Source of the DNA: Pseudomonas sp.
GTDB lineage: Bacteria; Pseudomonadota; Gammaproteobacteria; Pseudomonadales; Pseudomonadaceae
Reading direction: 5' to 3'
NCBI GenBank assembly: GCA_029239415.1
Contig: JAQZAY010000069.1
Span: forward strand, 1 to 14,482
Length of the DNA: 14,482 nucleotides
Shown here in pieces: positions 7,114 to 14,482 of the stretch; position 1 is the first letter of the stretch; the number at the start of each line of letters is the position of its first letter. The notes under the pieces are model-generated. The model was not told the DNA's origin. It searched no databases and saw only the letters and a program-made list of their open reading frames with translations. The position numbers were made by a program, and so were the translations under genes.

Positions 7114-10100
7114 GGGGCCACTCCAGAAAACAGGTCATGCTGTTCAGGCGCATGCTCGCCACGGAACAGCGCATCGAGTTGCTCGATCAGGCTGCGCGGC
7201 GGCTTGACGAAGTACAGGCCGCAGGTTGCCGCCGCAGTCCCGCGCAGGAAGATGAACAGCGCCCCGCCGACGTCACGGTCGTAGTCGTAGCCAGGCAGTC
7301 GTGCGCGCAGCTGACGGTGCAGGGCCAGCAGGTAGAGCACGTATTGCAGGTCGTAGCGATGGGCAAGAATCGCCTGCTCCATCGCCAAAGTGCTGTAGGC
7401 GGTGTCATCGGGACCCAGCCAGTTGGACTTGTAGTCGGCCACGTAGTAGCGGCCATCGAGCTCGAAGGCCAGGTCGATGAACCCCTTGAACATGCCATTG
7501 AGCTGGTTCGGTTGCGCCGCCAGGCGTGCGACACCGTTGTGCGTGTGCTGCGCCACCAGGTGGTCGAGGCGCCCGGCGTCGACCTGATGGCTGGCAAACC
7601 AGAACTCCATCTCGATCTGGTAGGTGCGAAGCTGGTCGAGCACCAGCACACGGCCGTCCGGATTCAGCGGCATGGGCTGGACAAGCAGTTGCCGCAGCCA
7701 CTGGTCAAGCGCGGGAATCCAGCCGGTCCAGCCGCGGCGGTTGCAGCGCCGGCCGACGGTGTGCTCGATCAGCTGGGGATTCTCGCTGACATGGGCGAAG
7801 CCTTCGCGTCCCGCCCATTCGAGCAGGCCATGCAGGAAGGTGCCGGGATTGGGCCCACGCGGAAAGCGGTGGATATCGCCGCTGACCGCCGGGACTTCGC
7901 GCAACTGCTGGGCCTCGGGGGGTTCATCGTCGAGCAGTTGCTGGGCCTGGGAGCTGTCTGCCGTCAGCCCCTCTTCGCCGATGCGCAAGGCACTGTAGGA
8001 GGCGATCCACCAGTTCTCGGCAGCCTGGCGTCGAGGCCGGCGCGGTGGCAGCAATTCGCTGCTCGCCTTGGGGTCGAGATAGGCATCGTCGGTGGCTTCG
8101 GGCAACGCCTGGCAGGCAATCGCGTCGCAGGACGACTGCAGCACGCCGAGCCATTGTTCCAGATGATTGGAGTCAGGCAACGGCCTGCCCGCGCCCAGCA
8201 GGTAGCCCAGGGCCGAGCGGTGCAGTTGCGACGCCTTGGTGTTGCCACGCTTGAGATCGGCAACCCCGAGCCAGCACGCATGCTGTGCGCGGGTCAGGGC
8301 GACATAGAGCAGGCGCAGGTCTTCGGCCAGGCGCTCGTCATCGGCCAGGGCGATCTGCTCCTTGTCGGGGGTGAGCGTCAGGTGGGCATTGCCGTCGCTG
8401 TCGTGCCACGCCAGTGGCAGGCGCTGGCCGTCGACCGGCTTGCAGGTACAGATGAAGGGCAGGTAGACGAGCGGGTACTCCAGGCCCTTGGACTTGTGGA
8501 TCGTCACCACCTTGACCAGCTGCTCATCGCTTTCCAGGCGCAGGATCTGCTCTTCGCCCGCCTGGCCGGAACTGGCCAGGTGCTCGGAAAGATGGCGCAC
8601 CAGCGCCTGCTCGCCATCGAGCTCGGCGGAGGCCTGCTGCAGCAGTTCGGCAAGGTGCAGCAGGTTGGTGAGCACACGTTCGCCATCGCTGCGGGCGATC
8701 AGGGTGCGCGGCAGGGCAAAGTCGTGGAGCAGCCGCCGCAACATCGGCAATACCCCCTGGCGCTGCCAGATCTGCCGGTATTCGCGGAAGGTCATGACCC
8801 AGCCTTCCCAGACGCGCTCGTCCTGGTTCAACTGCTCCAGCGCGGTCATCGGCAAGTCGAGGGTCATGCTGGCCAGGGCGGCCTTGAGCAGGCGTTCCGA
8901 ATCAGGCTCTGCGCATGCCTTGAGCCACGCCAGCAGGTCATGGGCCTCGCGAGCCGCGAACACCGAGTCCTTGTCGGACAGGTACACGCTGCGCACGTTG
9001 CGGGCGGCCAGCTCGGCGCGTACCAGCTGGGCTTCACGGCCGTCGCGCACGAGGATGGCGATGTCGGAGGGCCGGCAAGGGCGAAGCGAGCCGTCCTCGT
9101 CCTTGAACCCCGTAAGGCCCTGTTGCCCACCATTGAGCAGGCCGACGACATGGGTGGCGCAGCTGGCCGCCAGGCGCTGGCGGTAGGTCGCGCCCGCTAC
9201 CGGTTCATCGCTGCCCAGCTGCCAGAGGTGCAGGGCTGCCCCCGGCTTGCCCTCGACCACCCATTGCTCCCGGCGCCCCTGCGCGCGCACTTCCACGAAG
9301 GGCAGCGGATTGTCGCCGCTCTCGCGAAACAGGAAGGCACCACGCCCTTCCTCGCGGGCCTCGGCCTGCAGGAATACCTGGTTGACCGCACTGACCATGG
9401 CCTGGCTCGAGCGGTAGTTGGTATCCAGGCTGTGCAAGCGGCCCGCCGTGGCGCGACGGGCGCTCAGGTAGGTGAAGATATCGGCGCCGCGGAAGGCATA
9501 GATCGCCTGCTTGGGGTCGCCGATCATGAACAGGCCCGTCTCGGGCCGGTTCTCGCCGATACGGTAGATGCGCTCGAAGATGCCGTACTGCACCGGGTCG
9601 GTGTCCTGGAACTCGTCGATCAGCGCGACGGGGAACTGTTCGCGTATCAACGCGGCCAGGCGCTCGCCGGCCTCGCCCTGGAGGGCTTGCTCAAGGCGCA
9701 GGAGCATGTCGTCGAAGCCCATTTCGGCGCGCCGGCGCTTTTCCACCTCGAAGCGAGCCGAGACCCAGGCGGCGGCGTGTTCCAGCAGGCAGGCATCCGG
9801 GCTCGGCAACCCCAGCAACTGCTGGCGCAGGCTCTCCATCGCCTGCAGTGCCGGGTGGGCCGGGGGCTCGCCGACTTTCCAGGCCTCGGCCATGCCGGAC
9901 GGGGTCAGACGCGTGAAGCCGGTGCCCAGGTCCAGTTCATGGGCCTGCTCGTCTGCGGCCCAGGCCTTGAGCTTTTCGAACCAGGGCTCGAAATAGCGCG
10001 CCTGCATCTTGCGGCCGTCGACCTGCTTGGCCGCCAGCGCGTCACGGCACACCTGCAGCAGCTCTTCGGCCCACTGCGCCCAGGGGGCCTTGAGCTGCAG

Positions 10101-10790
10101 AAGCTGCTCGGTGCGCTGCAGCAGCACGGCCTCGATCAACGCCTGGGGCTCTTCGTCAGCATTAAGTACGCGCTTGCGTCCGAACAGCGGGCGCACCCGT
10201 GGCAACAGGGCATCCGGACTGATCCAGTTGCTGCGCACCCAGCCCAGGGCTTCTCCCTGCATGCTGTAGCAGAAGCGGCGCCAGTAATCGCGCATGACCT
10301 GGCCGAGCAACTCGCTGTGGTCGGTTTCCAGGCTTTGGGTAAACAGGCTGCCGCTGTCGAAGGCGTGTTCGCGCAGCATGCGCTGGCACCAGCCATGGAT
10401 GGTCGAGACTGCAGCCTCGTCCATCCACTGTACTGCGACTTCCAGACGGCTCGCACAGCGTGGCCACAGCTCCTGCGGGTACTCTTCGCGCAGCTGGCCA
10501 AGCAGCGGGTCGGCGTCCTTGAGTTCATCGCGGAAGAACCGCGCTGCCTGCGCCAGCCGAGTGCGGATACGCTCGCGCAGTTCCTTGGTGGCGGCGTCGG
10601 TGAAGGTCACTACCAGGACCTGCGGCGGCAGCAGTTCGCGCTCGAATCCCTGCTCGCCGCCATGACCAAGGATCAGTCGCAGGTACAGCGCCGAAATGGT
10701 GAACGTCTTGCCTGTGCCGGCGCTGGCCTCGATCAGTTGGCTGCCGTGCAGTGGGAAATTCAACGCCAGAGGGCGGGCCAGCGGGGTCAT
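7110..10790 (-). CDS. recB: RecBCD enzyme beta subunit, helicase-nuclease RecB
   Basis: 1226-residue subunit (E. coli: 1180) with a 3'-5' UvrD-type helicase and the only nuclease site of RecBCD; it also loads RecA after Chi recognition. Helicase motifs are complete: Walker A ASAGTGKT at 22-29, motif Ia [13 protein letters not shown] at 63-75, motif [10 protein letters not shown] at 392-399 and motif [17 protein letters not shown] at 424-437. These are followed by LDTNYRSS at 455-462 and [18 protein letters not shown] with [11 protein letters not shown] further on. The C-terminal nuclease domain has [30 protein letters not shown] with active-site Asp1119 and Lys1121, and the helix [14 protein letters not shown] chose the ATG at 10790: it overlaps the recC stop in ATGA, has AGGAG eight bases upstream, and puts Walker A at the usual distance. 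The gene has no TTA, CTA or TCA codon at all. Confidence 0.97.
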   Translation of the reverse strand: MTPLARPLALNFPLHGSQLIEASAGTGKTFTISALYLRLILGHGGEQGFERELLPPQVLVVTFTDAATKELRERIRTRLAQAARFFRDELKDADPLLGQLREEYPQELWPRCASRLEVAVQWMDEAAVSTIHGWCQRMLREHAFDSGSLFTQSLETDHSELLGQVMRDYWRRFCYSMQGEALGWVRSNWISPDALLPRVRPLFGRKRVLNADEEPQALIEAVLLQRTEQLLQLKAPWAQWAEELLQVCRDALAAKQVDGRKMQARYFEPWFEKLKAWAADEQAHELDLGTGFTRLTPSGMAEAWKVGEPPAHPALQAMESLRQQLLGLPSPDACLLEHAAAWVSARFEVEKRRRAEMGFDDMLLRLEQALQGEAGERLAALIREQFPVALIDEFQDTDPVQYGIFERIYRIGENRPETGLFMIGDPKQAIYAFRGADIFTYLSARRATAGRLHSLDTNYRSSQAMVSAVNQVFLQAEAREEGRGAFLFRESGDNPLPFVEVRAQGRREQWVVEGKPGAALHLWQLGSDEPVAGATYRQRLAASCATHVVGLLNGGQQGLTGFKDEDGSLRPCRPSDIAILVRDGREAQLVRAELAARNVRSVYLSDKDSVFAAREAHDLLAWLKACAEPDSERLLKAALASMTLDLPMTALEQLNQDERVWEGWVMTFREYRQIWQRQGVLPMLRRLLHDFALPRTLIARSDGERVLTNLLHLAELLQQASAELDGEQALVRHLSEHLASSGQAGEEQILRLESDEQLVKVVTIHKSKGLEYPLVYLPFICTCKPVDGQRLPLAWHDSDGNAHLTLTPDKEQIALADDERLAEDLRLLYVALTRAQHACWLGVADLKRGNTKASQLHRSALGYLLGAGRPLPDSNHLEQWLGVLQSSCDAIACQALPEATDDAYLDPKASSELLPPRRPRRQAAENWWIASYSALRIGEEGLTADSSQAQQLLDDEPPEAQQLREVPAVSGDIHRFPRGPNPGTFLHGLLEWAGREGFAHVSENPQLIEHTVGRRCNRRGWTGWIPALDQWLRQLLVQPMPLNPDGRVLVLDQLRTYQIEMEFWFASHQVDAGRLDHLVAQHTHNGVARLAAQPNQLNGMFKGFIDLAFELDGRYYVADYKSNWLGPDDTAYSTLAMEQAILAHRYDLQYVLYLLALHRQLRARLPGYDYDRDVGGALFIFLRGTAAATCGLYFVKPPRSLIEQLDALFRGEHAPEQHDLFSGVAP

Positions 10791-13700
10791 GCGGCATTCT
10801 CCTGGCTGCCCAGGGTCTGCCAGGGCGCCTCGAACAACGGACGGTAAAGGGCTTCGCACCAGCCTTCGAAGGTTTCATCGGCATTCAGTGCATCGAAGTC
10901 GCGGAACTGGCGGGCCAGGGCGACGCTTTCACTGCGCTCGCCGAAACTGTTCTGGCCATCCCCCTCATAGACACGGGCTGCCGCGCCCAGGGCCTTGTCC
11001 GGATCGCTCTGGGACAGCCAGGCGAAGGCTGTCTTGGCCGCGACCGGGAGAGGCGCATTCATGGCCGCCTGGCGCGCTACCAGCAGATCGCCGAGCAGCT
11101 CGGCGGCATGGGCTTGCGGCAAGGGCTCGAGCAGCAGGGTCACGTCGCTGGCGACCACCGCGCTGTGCAATGGGTGGCCCACGGCGCAGGCCGCCAGATG
11201 GAGCACCCAGGTGGAAATCAGGCGATGCCATTTCAGGCTGTTGCGGCCACTGCAGATCGTGTTGGGTACGGTAGTGATGCTCAGCAGGCTGTCGTCCGGG
11301 GCCTGGTAGACACGGCCTAGCCAGCCTTCGAGTCGGTGTGGTCCATGCTCGAAGCGGATCGGCAAGGCACTGTCGAGCACCTGTGGCCAGCGCTGCAACA
11401 GCTGGGATTGCCGCTGCAGCAGGGCGGGAAGTGGCTGGACCAGTTCACCCTGCAGGCACTCGCCGAATCCGGCAAGCGGCAGTACACCGTGCGCCTGCAG
11501 GCGGCGGGCGTGTGCCTGCAAGGCACGCTCGCTGTCCTGTGGTTCGGCCAGGGCGGCAAGCAGCAGGCTTTCGCTGAGGCTGTAGCGCTGCAAGGCATCG
11601 AGGATGAAGGGCTCGTCGTTTGCCAGCGGTGTTTCCAGCGCCTCGAAGAACACCTTGAGCCGCTGGCTGAAGAAGTGCCGCACCGGGTGACGCAGGAAAT
11701 CCTGCAGCAGGGCAAGGCTCAACGGTTCGTCACTGGTATACGGCAACAGGGCCTGCTCGCTGGCGCCGCGTGGTTCTGACGCCTGGTGCAGGGCGTGCCA
11801 CTCGTTGGCATAGCTGAACAGCGGGCTGCCTTTCTGGAAGTAGCGCTGGCTGAAGGGCTGTAGCGGATGCTCCTGGGTCAAAGCGTGAAGCAGCTGCTCG
11901 CCTGCGTCCAGCATGCCGCCGTCCTGCGCCCTGGCCATCCGCCAGCCCGCAGCCAGATGGTCACGCAGCTGGCCGATCAGCACCGAGGCAGGACGCTCGC
12001 TGTTGTCGCGGATGCTGCGCCCGACCCAGCTCACATACAGCTGGTCGCGGGCTGAAAGCAGGGCTTCGAGCAGCAAATAGCGGTCGTCTTCGCGGCGTGA
12101 GCGATCCCCTGGCCGGTAGTCGCTGGCCATCAGGTCGAAATCGAGCGGTGGTTGCGCGCGCGGGTAGTCACCGTCGTTCATGCCCAGCAGGCAGACCACC
12201 CTGAAGGGGATGGCGCGCATCGGCATCAAGGTGCAGAAATTGACCGAGCCCGCCAGGAAGCGCTGTGACAACTTGCCCTGGTCCAGGCCCGACAGCCAGG
12301 CTTCGCGCACGACCGTCAGTGGCAGCAGGTCTTGCAACTGCACCGATTCACAGGTCTGCAGCCAGGTTTCGCGCAGGGTCTGCAGCTGCACCAGCAGGTA
12401 GTCGTCATGCTCGCTCTCGGCAAGGAAGAATACCTGGAGCAACGCGTGCAGGCGCTCGCCCCACTGTGCGGCGGTCGCAGGTTGCGTCAGTGCCTGGCAG
12501 GCCACCTCCAGGGCATCGAGCAGGGCGACCAAGGGGCCGATCAGGGCGGCGTCCAGTCCGCCGATTTCGTCATAGGGCTCGATGCCATCGCACCCCTCGC
12601 CCATGCCCACGGCATAGCCCAGCAGCATGCGCCGCAGACCGAAGCGCCAACTGTTCTGCTCCAGTCCTTCGGGCAACCCAAGCGAAGCCCGCTGCTCGGC
12701 GTTCAGGCCCCAGCGGATGCCAGCGCCCTGGATCCAGCGATGGAGGGTCGGCAGGTCGCTTTCATGGATATCGAATCGCGCGCGCAGCGCTGGCACGTCA
12801 AGCAGGTCGAGCACTTCGCTGACGGAGAAACGGCTGTCGGGCAGCTTGAGCAGGTGTTCCAGAGCGATCAGCAATGGATCGCGGCCACGCTGGCCTTGGT
12901 CGGTCAGGGTAAAGGGGATGTAGCGTGGATCCTTGCGGTCGAGCTGCCCGAATACGGCGCGGATATGCGGGCCATAGGCATTGATGTCTGGCAGCATGAC
13001 GATGATGTCGCGCGGGCGCAGCGTCGCATCGGCGCTGAAGCGGGCAAGCAACTGGTCATGCAGGATCTCGACTTCGCGTTGGGGACTGTGGGCCACATGG
13101 AAGCGCACCGAGCGGTCCTTGGCAGGATCGACTGCAGGCCACAGGTCGCGGGTCTCGGCCAGGGGCCGCAGCTCGAGGATATCGTCCTGCAGCTGGTTCA
13201 GCAGCGTCTCTGGCTGACCCTCGCTGAACAGGTCGATGCGGCCCTCGCTGAACACGCCCTGGTAGCTTCCCGGGTCGTCATAGCTGTCGAGCAGGTTGAT
13301 GTAGTCGCGCCCCTGCTTGCCCCAGGCCGCCAACAGCGGGTGCGCGTGCTGGTGCAAGGTTTCGTCATCGAGCTGCAACGGCATGCCCTGCTTGCGCTGC
13401 TGGCGCTTGTACTGATGCCGCAACAGGTCCTTGTCGGCGACGATATCGGCCCAGTGATGCCGGCAGGGATTGTGCACGCAGAGCAATACCTGGCTGAAAC
13501 GGGCAAGCGCAGCCAGCGCTTCGAGGGCCTGGGCTGGCAATGAAGAGATACCGAACACGATGACCCGTGATGGCAGCCCTGCAGGTGCCTGCTCGGTCGT
13601 GGTCATGCGCTCGATGAAACGCTGGTGTACCCCCGCGCGGCTCTGGGACATGCCCTTCTCGCCCACGTCCAGGAGCAAAGCCCGCCACAGCTCGGCCTGC

Positions 13701-14269
13701 CAGCAGTTGCCGGCGGGCAGCGGCTTGCGCTCGCCCCGGGCTGTATTGAGCACATGCTTGCCAGCGGCCCAGTCCTTGAGCCAGTCTGCCCGATACACCT
13801 GATACTGGTCGAACAGGTCGGCGAGGCGCTCGGCCAACTGGTAGCGCTTGCGCAAGTCGCCGTCATCGGTCAGGAAACGCCGCAACGGCTCGAAATGCGG
13901 GCGCTCGATCAACTCGGGCAACAAACGCATCAGGCGCCAGGTCAAGGGCGCCTTGTCGAGCTCCGACACCTCGGGGATCTCCTCGCGGCCAAGCACCCGC
14001 CGATAGAGCTGCCACATGAAACTACCCGGGAGCTGCGCCTCGATGGCAGCGGCGATACCGCAGCCACCAAGGTCGTCATCGAGCGGGTCTTCGGCCAGGG
14101 CCAGTTTCAGCCACTGGGCGATTCCGTTGCTCTGTACCAGGGCAATCTCGTTTTCCAGCGGAGCCAGCGGATAACGGCGCATCCAGCTCACCACCAGGCT
14201 GCGCAAGTCGTCCAGGCGGTTGCCGTGGACAATCATGAAACCTGGCTGCAGCGTGGCGGTATGGAGCAT
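10787..14269 (-). CDS. recC: RecBCD enzyme gamma subunit RecC
   Basis: 1160-residue subunit (E. coli: 1122) that holds the complex together, splits the strands and reads the Chi sequence. It keeps a helicase-like fold but no working ATP site, which fits the absence of a GxGKT motif here. Recognisable parts are the N-terminal VHGNRLDDLRSLVVSWM and LVQSNGIAQWLKLALAEDPL (about 44-63). In the middle are HVAHSPQREVEILHDQLLA, DIIVMLPDINAYGPHIRAVF and FRVVCLLGMNDGDYPR, and a degenerate nuclease-like C-terminal domain follows. The ATG at 14269 has AGGGA six bases upstream; Met12 is an alternative start. The stop overlaps the recB ATG. First gene of the operon, with no ptrA-like protease gene between recC and recB, unlike in E. 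coli. The upstream neighbour on the same strand is a 5S rRNA gene. Confidence 0.96.
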   Translation of the reverse strand: MLHTATLQPGFMIVHGNRLDDLRSLVVSWMRRYPLAPLENEIALVQSNGIAQWLKLALAEDPLDDDLGGCGIAAAIEAQLPGSFMWQLYRRVLGREEIPEVSELDKAPLTWRLMRLLPELIERPHFEPLRRFLTDDGDLRKRYQLAERLADLFDQYQVYRADWLKDWAAGKHVLNTARGERKPLPAGNCWQAELWRALLLDVGEKGMSQSRAGVHQRFIERMTTTEQAPAGLPSRVIVFGISSLPAQALEALAALARFSQVLLCVHNPCRHHWADIVADKDLLRHQYKRQQRKQGMPLQLDDETLHQHAHPLLAAWGKQGRDYINLLDSYDDPGSYQGVFSEGRIDLFSEGQPETLLNQLQDDILELRPLAETRDLWPAVDPAKDRSVRFHVAHSPQREVEILHDQLLARFSADATLRPRDIIVMLPDINAYGPHIRAVFGQLDRKDPRYIPFTLTDQGQRGRDPLLIALEHLLKLPDSRFSVSEVLDLLDVPALRARFDIHESDLPTLHRWIQGAGIRWGLNAEQRASLGLPEGLEQNSWRFGLRRMLLGYAVGMGEGCDGIEPYDEIGGLDAALIGPLVALLDALEVACQALTQPATAAQWGERLHALLQVFFLAESEHDDYLLVQLQTLRETWLQTCESVQLQDLLPLTVVREAWLSGLDQGKLSQRFLAGSVNFCTLMPMRAIPFRVVCLLGMNDGDYPRAQPPLDFDLMASDYRPGDRSRREDDRYLLLEALLSARDQLYVSWVGRSIRDNSERPASVLIGQLRDHLAAGWRMARAQDGGMLDAGEQLLHALTQEHPLQPFSQRYFQKGSPLFSYANEWHALHQASEPRGASEQALLPYTSDEPLSLALLQDFLRHPVRHFFSQRLKVFFEALETPLANDEPFILDALQRYSLSESLLLAALAEPQDSERALQAHARRLQAHGVLPLAGFGECLQGELVQPLPALLQRQSQLLQRWPQVLDSALPIRFEHGPHRLEGWLGRVYQAPDDSLLSITTVPNTICSGRNSLKWHRLISTWVLHLAACAVGHPLHSAVVASDVTLLLEPLPQAHAAELLGDLLVARQAAMNAPLPVAAKTAFAWLSQSDPDKALGAAARVYEGDGQNSFGERSESVALARQFRDFDALNADETFEGWCEALYRPLFEAPWQTLGSQENAA

Positions 14270-14312
14270 GAGGATTCCCTAGAGCGAGGCGGTTGGTTCT
14301 GGGGGAAACCTT

Positions 14313-14341
14313 ATCATGAGCAACGGAGATTTCCGCCGCAA
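14313..14341 (-). promoter_or_regulatory. Weak candidate promoter of recC-recB-recD
   Basis: On the - strand, TTGCGG (14336-14341) and CATGAT (14313-14318) are 17 bases apart, with three and four consensus matches. The leader to the recC ATG would be about 37 bases. It is the best sigma-70-like pair I see in the 168 bases between the 5S gene and recC. It is weak, in line with the low expression known for recBCD in E. coli. Read-through from the rRNA operon is an alternative source of transcript. Confidence 0.25.
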
Positions 14342-14367
14342 AGCAGGGGCGGCTCGTGCGGCTTTTT
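14335..14367 (+). terminator. Possible + strand intrinsic terminator upstream of recC
   Basis: GCCGCA (14335-14340) and TGCGGC (14357-14362) can pair, and the second arm runs straight into TTTTT (14363-14367) on the + strand. The loop is 16 bases and the stem only six pairs, so it is a weak case. It would stop transcription running antisense out of the recC leader towards the rRNA operon. Confidence 0.3.
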
Positions 14368-14395
14368 GTGTCGCCTGATGGCAGCCCACAAAGAC

Positions 14396-14429
14396 AAAAC
14401 CCCTACCTGCTCGCGCAGATAGGGGTTTT
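14396..14429 (-). terminator. Intrinsic terminator of the rRNA operon
   Basis: Arms 14396-14410 and 14415-14429 pair over 15 positions around a four-base loop. In the - strand transcript the loop is GCGA, a GNRA tetraloop, and the single non-identical position is a U-G wobble. In a + strand transcript the same position would be a C-A mismatch, so the element is tuned for the - strand. The 3' arm ends in a run of U and is followed by U-rich sequence. It begins about 10 bases after the 5S rRNA end. Confidence 0.9.
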
Positions 14430-14438
14430 GCGAAATGA

Positions 14439-14482
14439 ATCTTGACGATGACCTACTCTCACATGGGGAAACCCCACACTAC
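14439..14482 (-). rRNA. rrf: 5S ribosomal RNA, 3' end only
   Basis: Read on the - strand, the last 44 bases give the closing part of Pseudomonas 5S rRNA: GTAGTGTGGGGTTTCCCCAT, then GTGAGAGTAGGTCATCGTCA, ending AAGA or a base or two later. The 5' two-thirds lie beyond the window. An intrinsic terminator follows immediately. A 5S gene in this setting normally closes a 16S-23S-5S operon, so an rRNA operon probably lies just outside the right edge; that is an inference. Confidence 0.93.

Noticed and set aside
7137..10847. Very long + strand open frame (1236 codons) opposite recB, and similar ones opposite recD (5242-7284), mmsA (2431-4083) and parts of recC
   Set aside because: They lie in exact codon register with the real genes and arise from the absence of TTA, CTA and TCA codons. 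The translations are His/Gln/Arg/Ala-rich low-complexity mirrors with no recognisable domain and no ribosome sites, while the - strand genes have complete motif sets.
1755..13406. Chi-like octamers: GCTGGCGC (the form I recall as reported for a Pseudomonas RecBCD) at 1755, 11759, 13399 and on the - strand at 3381, 3849, 5829, 10550; E. coli-type GCTGGTGG on the - strand at 2784, 3078, 6156
   Set aside because: They are G/C-rich words made of common codons, occur on both strands with no clear clustering near recBCD, and were counted by eye. A genome-wide over-representation and strand-bias count would be needed before giving them meaning.
1..14482. A novel defence, mobile or biosynthetic system
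   Set aside because: All long frames are accounted for by known families, and there are no integrases, transposases, direct-repeat arrays, tRNA-flanked junctions or composition breaks visible. RecBCD limits phage DNA but is a housekeeping enzyme here.

Overview
The window looks like chromosomal DNA of a Pseudomonas, most likely of the P. putida group. The grounds are high GC content with G/C-rich third codon positions, the protein sequences, the 3' end of a Pseudomonas-type 5S rRNA gene at the right edge, and the order mmsB-mmsA / LysR regulator / recD-recB-recC, which from memory matches P. putida-type genomes. Almost all of it is coding and every gene looks intact apart from the two cut by the window edges. 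I see no insertion sequence, integrase, tRNA, CRISPR array or plasmid/phage gene.

Left part (1-1540): the C-terminal part of an antibiotic-biosynthesis-monooxygenase-type (YgiN-like) protein on the + strand meets, tail to tail with an 11-base overlap, a TauE/SafE (TSUP) membrane transporter on the - strand. The transporter gene is divergent from a small cupin gene (+). Their 162-base shared upstream region holds a candidate sigma-54 promoter facing the cupin gene and a candidate sigma-70 promoter facing the transporter. A perfect 15-bp hairpin lies between the cupin gene and the next operon.

Middle part (1556-5026): mmsA and mmsB (- strand, transcribed mmsA then mmsB, 11 bases apart) encode the last valine-specific catabolic steps, 3-hydroxyisobutyrate to methylmalonate semialdehyde to propionyl-CoA. 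They are divergent from a LysR-family regulator. The 94-base region between mmsA and the regulator holds overlapping divergent promoter candidates and an inverted repeat placed where a LysR operator would be expected.

Right part (5038-14269): recC, recB and recD form a compact - strand operon with ATGA stop/start overlaps at both junctions. It encodes the RecBCD helicase-nuclease for double-strand-break repair and linear DNA degradation. recC starts 168-170 bases downstream of the end of a 5S rRNA gene on the same strand; a strong intrinsic terminator with a GNRA tetraloop separates them.

I found no convincing previously undescribed system. The most useful leads are regulatory: the sigma-54-like site at 1043-1058, the mmsA/LysR intergenic region, the hairpin at 1505-1540, and the closeness of recBCD to an rRNA operon end.
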